This document shows, piece by piece, positions 33,301 to 41,389 of a stretch of 64,000 bases of DNA. The translations under genes and the position numbers were made by a program. The notes below the pieces were generated by a model. The model was not told the origin of the DNA. It ran no database searches and saw only the letters and a program-made list of their open reading frames with translations. Position 1 is the stretch's first letter, and each line of letters starts with the position of its first letter. This stretch comes from Stenotrophomonas hibiscicola ATCC 19867 (GTDB taxonomy: Bacteria; Pseudomonadota; Gammaproteobacteria; Xanthomonadales; Xanthomonadaceae): assembly GCF_000382065.1 (NCBI RefSeq), contig NZ_KB907500.1, positions 186,001 through 250,000 of the forward strand. Reading direction: 5' to 3'.

Positions 33301-35291
33301 AGCACCAGGCGGTTGAAGCCATCGTTCTCGGCATCGCCGTGCCAGACGCGGGCGAAGGTCTCGCCGAAGGCTTCATCGACACTGGCGGCATCGATCGCGC
33401 CAGCGGTGGACTCGACCTCGAAGTCCTGCACGTATACCGGGGCGTTGTCGACCGACAGGCGGTACGGACGCTCGGCGATCACGCGCAGGCCCATGTTTTC
33501 CATCATCGGCAGCGCGTCCGACAGCGGGATGTCGTCCAGCTGGCGATACAGCTTCAGGCGCAGACCATCGCCGCTTTCGCGCGGCACGGCCTGCAGGCTC
33601 AGGCGCAGGTCGTCCGGGCCGGTCAGCGCGTCGAGCTGGCTGACATCGTTGGCCGCAACAGCTGTGCTGTTGTCTTCGATGTAACCGGCCGGCAGCGCCT
33701 TGCCGATGCGGGCGGCGATGCGCAAGCCTTCGGTCTCGCCATGGCGGGCCACCAGCGCCTCGCGCAGGTCGTCCTGCCAGTTGCGCAGGACCTGGGCCAG
33801 CTTCTGCTCCAGTTCGGCGGTATCGACGTCGAGCATTTCACCCGGCTTCGGGCGCACGATCAGGTGCACCTGGGCCAGCGGCGATTCGCCCAGCACCACC
33901 GAGCTGTCGACGAACTCGCCGTGCAGCGCGTCCTTCAGCATCGCTTCGATGCGCAGGCGCACGTCGGTGTTGAAGCGCTCGCGCGGCAGGTAGACCAGCG
34001 CGGAGATGAAACGGCTGTACTTGTCGCGGCGCAGGAACAGGCGGCTGCGCACGCGTTCCTGCAGGCCCAGCACGCCCATCGCGGTGCGGAACAGTTCGTC
34101 CTCGCTGGACTGGAACAGTTCTTCGCGCGGCAGGGTTTCCAGGATATGGCGCAGGGCCTTGCCACTGTGGCTGGCCGGGGCCAGGCCGGACTGCTTCATC
34201 ACGTGCTCGTGGCGCTGGCGCACCAGCGGGATTTCCCACGGGCGACGGTTGTAGGCGCTGGAGGTGAACAGGCCGAGGAAACGCTGCTCGCCGATGATCT
34301 TGCCCTTGGCGTCGAACTCCAGCACGCCGATGTAGTCCATGTAACCGGCGCGGTGCACGCGCGAACGGGCATTGGTCTTGGTCAGGATCAGCGCGTCCTT
34401 CAAACCGGACGTGGTGTTCAGGCCCTGCGCGGCCAGGGTCTTGACCGGACGGGCGGCGGACTTGTCCTTGCCGCGCATCAGGCCCAGGCCGGTGTCGTTC
34501 AGCGGCGCCAGCACCTCTTCCTTGCCCTGCTTCTCGACGCGGTACTCGCGGTAGCCGAAGAAGGTGAAGTGGTTGTCAGCGGCCCAGCGCAGGAACTCCT
34601 GTGCTTCCTTGCGCGACGTGTCGTCGACCGGCAGCTGGCGGCTGCCCAGGTCGTCGGCCAGCGCCAGCGCCTTGTCCTTCATCGGCTGCCAGTCGCGCAC
34701 GATCGCACGCACTTCATCCAGCGCCTTGTTGATGGCCTGTTCGATGGCGGCCATGGCGTCGGCCGGTTGGCGGTCGATCTCCAGCAGCATCACCGACTCG
34801 GCATCACCCTCGCCGACCTTGACCAGCTTGCCGGCCTTGTCGCGGGTGAAGCGCAGCACCGGGTGGCCCAGCACGTGGACACCCACGCCCTGCTCGGCCA
34901 GCGACATGGTGACGGTGTCGACCAGGAACGGCATGTCGTCGTTGACGATCTGCAGCACGGTATGCGGCGATTCCCAACCGTTGGCCTTCGCGGTCGGATT
35001 GAACACGCGGACGTTGGCCTTGCCAGCCTTGCGGGCACGGGCGAATTCCAGCGTCTCAGCCGCGAGAGCGGCCCACTCTTCAGCGCTGTGGTGCGGGAAC
35101 TCGTCCGCCTCCATACGCTTGTAGAAGTCAGTGGCAAAGGCCACTGCTTCGGCCTGTGCGGCCGCGGGGTAGCGCTTGCGCAAGGCCGTGTACACCGGCT
35201 CCAGGGAGAAACCAGCGGTCACTGCGACCTCCGCTTCTGCTGGTTTGGTCTTGTTTTTCACGGTCTTGGCTGCGGTTTTTTGCGGTTTCAT
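30315..35291 (-). CDS. gdhB: NAD-specific glutamate dehydrogenase, 180-kDa class
   Basis: A very large NAD-dependent glutamate dehydrogenase of 1658 residues (GDH2 / L_180 class), about three to four times the size of ordinary GdhA. It deaminates glutamate to 2-oxoglutarate and ammonia and is normally catabolic. Long N-terminal regulatory ACT-like regions precede the catalytic core; the catalytic lysine is K896 in VPVGAKGGFFAKTP, and the NAD-binding part follows with VGVGDMSGDVFGNGM. A conserved C-terminal helical region ends the protein. The start at 35291 gives a Lys-rich N terminus (MKPQKTAAKTVKNK). Monocistronic, divergent from a TetR gene and followed by a SMAG element. The gene name follows usage in Pseudomonas and Xanthomonas. 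Confidence 0.95.
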   Translation of the reverse strand: MKPQKTAAKTVKNKTKPAEAEVAVTAGFSLEPVYTALRKRYPAAAQAEAVAFATDFYKRMEADEFPHHSAEEWAALAAETLEFARARKAGKANVRVFNPTAKANGWESPHTVLQIVNDDMPFLVDTVTMSLAEQGVGVHVLGHPVLRFTRDKAGKLVKVGEGDAESVMLLEIDRQPADAMAAIEQAINKALDEVRAIVRDWQPMKDKALALADDLGSRQLPVDDTSRKEAQEFLRWAADNHFTFFGYREYRVEKQGKEEVLAPLNDTGLGLMRGKDKSAARPVKTLAAQGLNTTSGLKDALILTKTNARSRVHRAGYMDYIGVLEFDAKGKIIGEQRFLGLFTSSAYNRRPWEIPLVRQRHEHVMKQSGLAPASHSGKALRHILETLPREELFQSSEDELFRTAMGVLGLQERVRSRLFLRRDKYSRFISALVYLPRERFNTDVRLRIEAMLKDALHGEFVDSSVVLGESPLAQVHLIVRPKPGEMLDVDTAELEQKLAQVLRNWQDDLREALVARHGETEGLRIAARIGKALPAGYIEDNSTAVAANDVSQLDALTGPDDLRLSLQAVPRESGDGLRLKLYRQLDDIPLSDALPMMENMGLRVIAERPYRLSVDNAPVYVQDFEVESTAGAIDAASVDEAFGETFARVWHGDAENDGFNRLVLAAGLHWRQVAMLRGYCKYLLQTGVPFSQAYVEGTFARYPLLARLLVELFEARFDPATGHESKDDIAAGQAQLKAHFDVLAAGDEATLKVLKTVVDARKGDRDAQMQAARDALLKLMDRVSSLDEDRILRSFMGVIDATLRTSYYQTDANGQHGHVISFKFDSALVPDLPKPRPYREIFVYGPRVEGTHLRFGAVARGGLRWSDRREDFRTEVLGLVKAQMVKNTVIVPVGAKGGFFAKTPPVNGDRDAIFANGVACYKLFIQGLLDITDNIVNNKIVPPVDVVRHDMDDPYLVVAADKGTATFSDIANGLAVAHGFWMGDAFASGGSVGYDHKGMGITARGAWESVKRHFRALGRDSQSQDFTAVGVGDMSGDVFGNGMLLSRHIRLVAAFDHRHIFLDPNPDAATSFIERERLFTLPRSSWADYDTKLISKGGGVYPRSLKSIEITPQVREALGLDENVKALSPNDLMSAILKAPVDLLWNGGIGTYVKAASEQHSDVGDRANNALRVNGGELRCKVVGEGGNLGMTQLGRIEAAQAGVLLNTDFIDNSAGVDTSDHEVNIKILLNDVVRAKKLTVEQRNKLLASMTDEVAELVLNDNYRQNQALSLMERMAVKRLGSKQHFIRTLEQQGLLDRQIEFLPSDAELSQRKARGQGLTRPELSVLLSYSKLVAFNQLLDSDIPEDPYLSKELQRYFPTPLQKKYADAMERHRLKREIIATAVTNQTINRMGATFLMRMQEDTGRSIAEVAKAYTISRETLDARALWAQIDALDGKVPESVQIDALEVIWKLQRSFVRWLLSRPGAMPGITEAVNRYQGPFNDIRVASGVLPDSQRPTYEALVAEWKEKGLPSALAQQLAELHFLEPAFDIIELARTRKLKPVDVSKVHFRLGDALQLPWLFEQVDALEVNGRWHAVARGVLRDELAANHRNLAGQVLGTKGNSAEAKVAAWMGRDDNSLRFTLAMLAELAEQKTLDYPTVSVAVQRLGQLAAHGA

Positions 35292-35521
35292 GGCAGAGCG
35301 ATGCGCTTGCTCAGTTGGGAAAATGAAATTGTAGCCCTACCGCGGGAAAAGGCCTTGCTGCAGGACGGAATAAGCAGATTCGGGTTTGCTGCGGTTTAGA
35401 CGCCTATTCAGTTCGCGCCGGTAGGGTGATGGCGCCCGGTTCGGCTCTGGCGACAGGATCGGCAAAGCGTGTTACCGGAAGACACACGCGGCAACGCCGT
35501 TTCGATTCCACAATCCTGAAC

Positions 35522-35541
35522 TGGACGGTATAGTCCACCGC
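35522..35541 (+). promoter_or_regulatory. promoter/operator dyad in front of the TetR gene
   Basis: TGGAC-GGTATA-GTCCA (35522-35537) is a perfect 5-bp dyad that encloses a -10-like TATAGT at 35529-35534. Transcription would then begin about 7 nt later, at or next to the GTG start at 35542, implying a leaderless or near-leaderless message. The dyad is a reasonable candidate for autoregulatory TetR binding. I see no good -35. Confidence 0.45.
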
Positions 35542-36198
35542 GTGAATCCGGCCTACCTCCCCGTTGCCCTCGACGCACGCGATGAGCGCGTGTTCGAAGC
35601 CGTACGCCAGCTGTTGGCCCAGCAGGGCATGCAGATGAGCATGGACGCAGTGGCCCAGCATGCGGGCTGCTCCAAGCAGACCCTGTACTCGCGCTACGGC
35701 AGCAAGCAGGAGCTGCTGCGCCGGGTGATGCAGCGCCATGTCGGCCACGCCACCGGCGCCATGGTCCGTGCACTCCGCACTGACGACCTGCGTGCCAGCC
35801 TGCTCCAGTTCGCCATTGACTTCCTGGAGCACTTCAACCAACCGCACGTGGGCCAGGCCTGCCGGCTGATTGCCGCCGATGCGGCCCAGTTTCCCGAAGA
35901 GGCGCGTACGCTGTACCGGCACGGTGCCGGCGCGCTGACGCTTCATCTTGCTGAATGGATTGAAACCGTTTGCATGCGTGGCCAGCTCCGGCATGACGAC
36001 CCGCACTTCATGGCCGAACTGCTGCTGAGCATGATTGCCGGTCAGGATTTCGACAAACAGCGTTTCCATACCCCCCACCGTGATGACGCACTGCTGCGTC
36101 GGCGTTGGGCAGAGTTCTCCGTCGACAGCTTCCTGCGCGCCTTCGCGCCACAGCCGTCGGCGGCCCCGTCTACAAACCAACCCCGGAGTTCCTCCTGA
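35542..36198 (+). CDS. TetR/AcrR family regulator of the adjacent RND pump
   Basis: A 218-residue TetR-type repressor. The N-terminal HTH domain (about 12-60) shows the family pattern AVRQLLAQQG...MDAVAQHAGCSKQTLYSRYGSKQELL. The C-terminal ligand-binding half resembles the AcrR-type C-terminal domain common beside RND pumps (LLQFAIDFLEHF... RLIAADAAQFPE). It starts with GTG at 35542; no ribosome-binding site is visible, consistent with a leaderless transcript. The stop overlaps the next start (TGATG), so regulator and pump are one operon and probably autoregulated. It is divergent from gdhB. Confidence 0.9.
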   Translation: MNPAYLPVALDARDERVFEAVRQLLAQQGMQMSMDAVAQHAGCSKQTLYSRYGSKQELLRRVMQRHVGHATGAMVRALRTDDLRASLLQFAIDFLEHFNQPHVGQACRLIAADAAQFPEEARTLYRHGAGALTLHLAEWIETVCMRGQLRHDDPHFMAELLLSMIAGQDFDKQRFHTPHRDDALLRRRWAEFSVDSFLRAFAPQPSAAPSTNQPRSSS

Positions 36199-37466
36199 TG
36201 ACCGCCCCACTCCGCACCCTTGCCTTGACGTGCGCCGTTGCTGTCGCGCTGGCTGCCTGCAAGAAGCCGGAACAGCAGACGCCCCCGCCGCCGGAGGTGG
36301 GCGTGATCGACGCCAAGCCGCAGACCCTGCCGCTGCAGCGTGAGCTGGTCGGCCGCCTGTCGCCGTTCCGCAGTGCCGACGTGCGCGCGCGGGTGCCGGG
36401 CGTGCTGCTCAAGCGCGTCTACCAGGAAGGCTCGCAGGTCAAGCAGGGCCAGACCCTGTTCCTGATCGACCCGGCGCCGCTGCGTGCCTCGCTCAATGCG
36501 TCTGAAGCGCAGCTGGCCTCGGCCCGCGCGACCTACGCCAACGCCAAGGTGGCCGCCGACCGTGCACGCTCGCTGGCGCCGCAGCAGTTCGTCTCCAAGT
36601 CCGACCTGGACAACGCCGAGTCGGCCGAGCGCACCGCGCTGGCCGCGGTCAAGCAGGCCGAAGCCGCCGTGACCTCCTCGCGGATCAACCTGGGTTACGC
36701 CGAAGTGACCGCGCCGATCAGTGGCGTGGCCAACAAGCAGCAGGTCACCGAGGGCGCACTGGTCGGCCAGGGCGATGTGACCCTGCTGACCACCGTCGAT
36801 CAGCTCGACCCGCTGTACGTGAACTTCTCGCTGAGCGTGGACGAACTGACCCAGCTGCGCGCGCAGCAGGCCAAGGGCGCGCTGGCGCTGTCCGGCGACG
36901 GCAAGGCGACGGTGGCAGTGAAGCTGGCCGATGGCAGCACCTACAGCGAGCCGGGCACGCTGGACTTCTCCTCCACTACGGTCGACCCGGCCACCGGTGC
37001 AGTGTCATTGCGCGCTGTGCTGCCGAACCCGCAGCAGATCCTGCTGCCAGGTGCCTTCGTCAGCTTCCAGGCCAACCTGGGCGAGCGCAACAACGCCTAC
37101 CTGGTACCGCAGCAGGCCCTGCTGCGCGATACCTCCGGCGGCTACGTGATGGTGGTCGGCGCCGACGGCAAGGTCGTGCGCAAGAACGTGAAGACCGATG
37201 GCGCGCAGAACGGCAACTGGCTGGTCAGCGACGGCCTGGCCGCCGGTGACAAGGTGATCGTGGCCGGCGTGCAGAAGGTCAAGGAAGGTGCACCGGCGGT
37301 GGCCAAGCCGTGGACCCCGGGGCAAGACGCCAACGGCAAGCCTGCCGCAGGCGGCGCCGCTCCGGCGGGCGCGGCACCGGCCGCAGGCAAGGCACCGGCC
37401 GACGCTGCCAAGCCCGAGCAGGCCGATACGGCCAAGCCGGCCGCCACCGATTCGAACAAGCAGTAA
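36198..37466 (+). CDS. RND efflux periplasmic adaptor (membrane fusion) lipoprotein, possibly SmeG
   Basis: A 422-residue HlyD/AcrA-type adaptor. The N-terminal lipoprotein signal ends at the lipobox LAAC (Cys18). After that come the beta-barrel and lipoyl halves (VRARVPGVLLKRVYQEGSQVKQGQTLFLID), the alpha-helical hairpin (about 95-150) and the membrane-proximal domain. The C-terminal 50 residues are an unusual Ala/Pro/Lys-rich tail. It links the RND permease to an outer-membrane channel that must be encoded elsewhere. S. maltophilia has several such two-gene pumps; a TetR-linked pair without a channel fits SmeGH best, but I cannot prove the identity. Coupled to the TetR gene by a 1-nt overlap. 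Confidence 0.9.
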   Translation: MTAPLRTLALTCAVAVALAACKKPEQQTPPPPEVGVIDAKPQTLPLQRELVGRLSPFRSADVRARVPGVLLKRVYQEGSQVKQGQTLFLIDPAPLRASLNASEAQLASARATYANAKVAADRARSLAPQQFVSKSDLDNAESAERTALAAVKQAEAAVTSSRINLGYAEVTAPISGVANKQQVTEGALVGQGDVTLLTTVDQLDPLYVNFSLSVDELTQLRAQQAKGALALSGDGKATVAVKLADGSTYSEPGTLDFSSTTVDPATGAVSLRAVLPNPQQILLPGAFVSFQANLGERNNAYLVPQQALLRDTSGGYVMVVGADGKVVRKNVKTDGAQNGNWLVSDGLAAGDKVIVAGVQKVKEGAPAVAKPWTPGQDANGKPAAGGAAPAGAAPAAGKAPADAAKPEQADTAKPAATDSNKQ

Positions 37467-37481
37467 CGGGAACCTTCCGTC

Positions 37482-40400
37482 ATGCCTAAATTTTTCATCG
37501 AACATCCAGTCTTCGCCTGGGTGGTTGCGATCCTGATCTCGCTCAGCGGCGTGATCGCGATCCTCAACCTGGGCGTGGAGTCCTATCCCAACATCGCCCC
37601 GCCGCAGGTCACCGTCTCGGCGACCTACCCGGGTGCCAGTGCCGACACCACGGAAAAATCGGTCACCCAGGTGATCGAGCAGCAGCTGACCGGTATCGAT
37701 CACCTGCTGTACTTCAGTTCCTCGTCCGCGTCCAACGGCCGTGCGCAGATCACCCTGACCTTCGAGACCGGTACCGATCCGGACATCGCCCAGGTGCAGG
37801 TGCAGAACAAGGTCTCGCTGGCCACGCCACGCCTGCCCTCGGAAGTGACCCAGCAGGGCGTGGTGGTGGCCAAGGCCAACGCCGGCTTCCTGATGGTGGT
37901 GGCGCTGCAGTCCGATACCCCGACCATCAACCGTGACGCCCTGAACGACATCGTCGGTTCGCGCGTGCTCGACCAGGTCTCGCGCATCCCCGGCGTCGGC
38001 AGCACCCAGCAGTTCGGTTCCGAGTACGCCATGAACATCTGGCTGAACCCGGAGAAGATGCAGGGCTATGGCCTGTCGGCCAGCCAGGTACTGGCCGCGG
38101 TACGTGCGCAGAACGTGCAGTTCGCCGCCGGTGCGCTGGGTTCGGACCCGTCGCCGGAAGGCCAGCACTTCACCGCCACGGTCTCGGCCGAAGGCCGCTT
38201 CAGCTCGCCGCAGGAATTCGAGAACATCATCCTGCGCGCCAACGCTGACGGTTCGCGCGTGCTGCTGAAGGACATCGCCCGCGTCGCCTTCGGTGCCAAC
38301 AACTACGGCTTCGACACCCAGTACAACGGCAAGCCGACCGGCGCCTTCGCCATCCAGCTTCTGCCGGGCGCCAATGCCCTGAACGTGGCCGAAGCGGTGC
38401 GCGCCAAGATGGACGAGCTGCAGCCCAGCTTCCCGTCCGGGGTGACCTGGTTCTCGCCGTACGACAGCACCACGTTCGTCAAGATCTCGATCCAGGAAGT
38501 GGTCAAGACCCTGTTTGAAGCGGTCTTGCTGGTGTTCCTGGTGATGCTGATCTTCCTGCAGAACTTCCGCGCCACCCTGATCCCGACCCTGGTGATCCCG
38601 GTCGCCCTGCTCGGTACCTTCCTGGGCATGTGGATGATCGGCTTCACCATCAACCAGCTGACGCTGTTTGCGATGGTGCTGGCGATCGGCATCGTGGTCG
38701 ACGACGCGATCGTGGTGATCGAGAACGTCGAACGCATCATGACCGAGGAGGGCCTGGCGCCCAAGCCTGCCACGCAGAAGGCGATGACCCAGATCACCGG
38801 TGCGGTGGTGGCGATCACCGTGGTGCTGGCCGCGGTGTTCATCCCCTCCGCCCTGCAGGGCGGTGCCGCCGGTGAGATCTACAAGCAGTTCGCGCTGACC
38901 ATCGCCATCTCGATGGCATTCTCGGCGTTCCTGGCCCTGGGCTTCACGCCGGCGCTGTGCGCGACCTTCCTCAAGCCGACGCACAACGACAACCCGAACA
39001 TCGTCTACCGCACCTTCAACAAGTACTACGACAAGATCAGCCACACCTATGTGGGCCACATCACCTCTGCGGTGCGCCATGCGCCGCGCTGGATGATCCT
39101 GTTCGTGGTGCTGACCGCGCTGTGCGGCTTCCTGTTCACCCGCATGCCGGGCAGCTTCCTGCCGGAAGAAGACCAGGGCTATGCGCTGGCGATCGTGCAG
39201 CTGCCGCCGGGCTCGACCAAGGGCCAGACCAACGAAGTGTTCGCGCAGATGCGTGGCATCCTGGAAAAGCAGGATGGCTATGAAGGCATGCTGCAGGTGG
39301 CCGGCTTCAGCTTCGTCGGTTCCGGCGAGAACGTGGGCATGGGCTTCATCCGCCTGAAGCCGTGGGAGGAACGCAAGTTCACCGCGCCCGAGTTCATCCA
39401 GAACATGAACGGCGCGTTCTACGGCATCAAGGAAGCGCAGATCTTCGTGGTCAACCTGCCCACCGTGCAGGGCCTGGGCCAGTTCGGTGGCTTTGACATG
39501 TGGCTGCAGGACCGTAGCGGTGCCGGTTACGAACAGTTGACCCAGGCCCGCAACATCCTGCTCGGCCAGGCCGCGCAGAAGCCGGACCACCTGGTTGGCG
39601 TGCGCCCCAACGGTCTGGAAAACGCGCCTCAGCTGCAGCTGCACGTGGACCGCGTGCAGGCGCAGTCGATGGGCATGTCGGTGTCGGACGTGTACAGCAC
39701 CATCCAGCTGATGCTGGCCCCGGTGTACGTCAACGACTTCTTCTACGAAGGCCGCATCAAGCGCGTGACCATGCAGGCCGATGGTCCGTACCGCACTGGC
39801 CAGGAATCGCTGAAGAGCTTCTACAGCCCGTCCAGCCTGACCCAGAACGCCGATGGCACCAACGCGATGATCCCGTTGAACACGGTGGTCAAGTCCGAAT
39901 GGGTGTCGGCGCCGCCGTCGCTGAGCCGCTACAACGGCTATTCGGCGATCAACATCGTCGGTTCGCAGGCACCGGGCACCAGCTCGGGTGAGGCGATGCA
40001 GACCATGGAAGGCATCGTCAACGACGACCTGCCGGCCGGCTTCGGCTACGACTGGTCGGGCATGTCCTACCAGGAAATCCTGGCCGGCAACGCGGCGACC
40101 CTGCTGCTGGTGCTGTCGATCGTGGTGGTGTTCCTGTGCCTGGCCGCCCTGTATGAAAGCTGGTCGATCCCGGTGGCGGTGCTGCTGGTCGTGCCGCTGG
40201 GCGTGCTGGGTGCCCTCGGCCTGTCGATGCTGCGCGGCCTGCCCAACGATCTGTTCTTCAAGATCGGCCTGATCACCGTGATCGGCCTGGCGGCGAAGAA
40301 CGCGATCCTGATCGTGGAGTTTGCGGTGGAGCAGCGCGCAGCAGGCAAGAACCTGCGGGATGCCACCATCGAAGCGGCCCGCCTGCGTTTCCGCCCGATC

Positions 40401-40655
40401 CTGATGACCTCGTTCGCGTTCATCATGGGCGTGATCCCGATGGCGATCTCCACCGGCGCCGGCGCCAACTCCCGCCACGCCATCGGCACCGGCGTGATCG
40501 GCGGCATGCTGTTCGCCACCCTGCTCGGCCTGCTGATGATCCCGGTGTTCTTCGTGGTCGTGCGCCGCATGCTGGGCGACAAGCTGGATGAACCGTCGAA
40601 GGAGTTCATGGAGCGCCAGCGCGACGCAGAGTCCGCCCACCGCCCGGATCGTTGA
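37482..40655 (+). CDS. HAE1-type RND multidrug efflux permease, possibly SmeH
   Basis: A 1057-residue inner-membrane RND transporter of the AcrB/MexB type: 12 transmembrane helices with two large periplasmic loops after TM1 and TM7. The proton-relay residues are conserved at almost AcrB numbering, D407-D408 in TM4 (GIVVDDAIVVIENV) and K939 in TM10 (LAAKNAILIVEF). It should export hydrophobic drugs with proton antiport. It lies 15 bp after the adaptor and ends at a strong terminator with no outer-membrane factor gene, so it must borrow a TolC-like channel. Identification as SmeH is inference. Confidence 0.93.
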   Translation: MPKFFIEHPVFAWVVAILISLSGVIAILNLGVESYPNIAPPQVTVSATYPGASADTTEKSVTQVIEQQLTGIDHLLYFSSSSASNGRAQITLTFETGTDPDIAQVQVQNKVSLATPRLPSEVTQQGVVVAKANAGFLMVVALQSDTPTINRDALNDIVGSRVLDQVSRIPGVGSTQQFGSEYAMNIWLNPEKMQGYGLSASQVLAAVRAQNVQFAAGALGSDPSPEGQHFTATVSAEGRFSSPQEFENIILRANADGSRVLLKDIARVAFGANNYGFDTQYNGKPTGAFAIQLLPGANALNVAEAVRAKMDELQPSFPSGVTWFSPYDSTTFVKISIQEVVKTLFEAVLLVFLVMLIFLQNFRATLIPTLVIPVALLGTFLGMWMIGFTINQLTLFAMVLAIGIVVDDAIVVIENVERIMTEEGLAPKPATQKAMTQITGAVVAITVVLAAVFIPSALQGGAAGEIYKQFALTIAISMAFSAFLALGFTPALCATFLKPTHNDNPNIVYRTFNKYYDKISHTYVGHITSAVRHAPRWMILFVVLTALCGFLFTRMPGSFLPEEDQGYALAIVQLPPGSTKGQTNEVFAQMRGILEKQDGYEGMLQVAGFSFVGSGENVGMGFIRLKPWEERKFTAPEFIQNMNGAFYGIKEAQIFVVNLPTVQGLGQFGGFDMWLQDRSGAGYEQLTQARNILLGQAAQKPDHLVGVRPNGLENAPQLQLHVDRVQAQSMGMSVSDVYSTIQLMLAPVYVNDFFYEGRIKRVTMQADGPYRTGQESLKSFYSPSSLTQNADGTNAMIPLNTVVKSEWVSAPPSLSRYNGYSAINIVGSQAPGTSSGEAMQTMEGIVNDDLPAGFGYDWSGMSYQEILAGNAATLLLVLSIVVVFLCLAALYESWSIPVAVLLVVPLGVLGALGLSMLRGLPNDLFFKIGLITVIGLAAKNAILIVEFAVEQRAAGKNLRDATIEAARLRFRPILMTSFAFIMGVIPMAISTGAGANSRHAIGTGVIGGMLFATLLGLLMIPVFFVVVRRMLGDKLDEPSKEFMERQRDAESAHRPDR

Positions 40656-40675
40656 TCCGGCGGTGCGCTGAAACG

Positions 40676-40708
40676 AAAAGGCCCCGGAGCGATCCGGGGC
40701 CTTTTTTG
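40676..40708 (+). terminator. Rho-independent terminator of the RND operon
   Basis: An 11-bp stem (AAGGCCCCGGA at 40678-40688 with 40693-40703, loop GCGA) followed by TTTTTTG. A textbook intrinsic terminator 23 bp after the permease stop. Confidence 0.93.
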
Positions 40709-40726
40709 TTGCCGCTTCTGCATCCA

Positions 40727-40793
40727 TGTCAACCCAGGTTGGCATCTACCGGAGCAACGGCATGCCCAGTAGCCGCCAACCTTGGTTGGCGCT
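40727..40793. repeat. two REP hairpins of the GCCAACC subfamily
   Basis: TGTCAACC-CA-GGTTGGCA with ATCTAC following, then GTAGCCGCCAACC-TT-GGTTGGCG. The second begins with GTAG at 40769. They lie between the RND terminator and the stop of the small membrane protein on the other strand. Confidence 0.65.
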
Positions 40794-40807
40794 GTTCAGG
40801 CAACGTC

Positions 40808-41101
40808 TCAGCGCAGCAGCGCCACCACCACGCACACCGCTACAACCGCCATCGCAGGCCATTGCATCGGCAGGAAGAAGAAGTGATGCGGAGCATGCAG
40901 GCCATGTGCACGCGGCTTTCGATTGAGCACAAAACCCAGCACCGTATTGATTGCTGAGCCAAGGCCGAACGCCAGCAGGACCTGGCCGAGTGAAGTATTG
41001 CCGCGACCCACCACTGGATCCGGGAACAGGATGAGGATGAGCAGCACGGCAGCGATCGGTGTGAGCAGGATCAGCAGCCCCGCGCCTCGATAGATGAGCA
41101 T
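40808..41101 (-). CDS. small membrane protein, three predicted helices
   Basis: A 97-residue hydrophobic protein: a helix at about 5-27 (GAGLLILLTPIAAVLLILILF), a middle helix at about 40-57 (LLAFGLGSAINTVLGFVL) and a C-terminal helix at about 80-97 (MAVVAVCVVVALL). The loop before the last helix is His/Phe-rich (HGLHAPHHFFFLPMQ). The MLIYRGAG start at 41101 is preferred; an in-frame ATG 39 nt upstream would add a His-rich leader. It is not a family I can name with a function. Upstream, 41102-41389 (288 bp) shows nothing I can support. Confidence 0.7.
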   Translation of the reverse strand: MLIYRGAGLLILLTPIAAVLLILILFPDPVVGRGNTSLGQVLLAFGLGSAINTVLGFVLNRKPRAHGLHAPHHFFFLPMQWPAMAVVAVCVVVALLR

Positions 41102-41389
41102 GTGGTGGTGTCCATGAACGGCGGAGCATTCTGCGCTCATCGAGCCGGAATGCCAATGGATCGCTGACACATCGACTGCACGGAGACCGGTCGCATACGG
41201 CCTGTATTGAGAAGCCTCGACCGCTGCGCCGGAAGGCATCACCCGACACTGAAGCGCTCAAGGCGTCTACCGTGTTCGCAGAAAGCCACCACCCCGGATT
41301 CATGGGCACACAGAAATGCGGCACACCCGGATCGCTGCTATCCAGATGTCTCGACGGCAATCGATCCGAAGCCCTCCAGGAGACTGATC

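Noticed and set aside
30123..35399. 1700-residue open frame on the plus strand opposite gdhB
   Set aside because: Antisense shadow of the glutamate dehydrogenase; no family-like sequence, and it runs through REP elements and the gdhB start.
37005..40745. 1200-residue minus-strand frame opposite the RND permease
   Set aside because: Antisense shadow; repetitive His/Arg/Gly-rich translation, and it also covers the permease terminator.
41102..41389. Extension of the secreted protein upstream to 41207
   Set aside because: The upstream part lacks protein-like character, and the ATG at 41390 has a strong AGGAG and directly begins a signal peptide.
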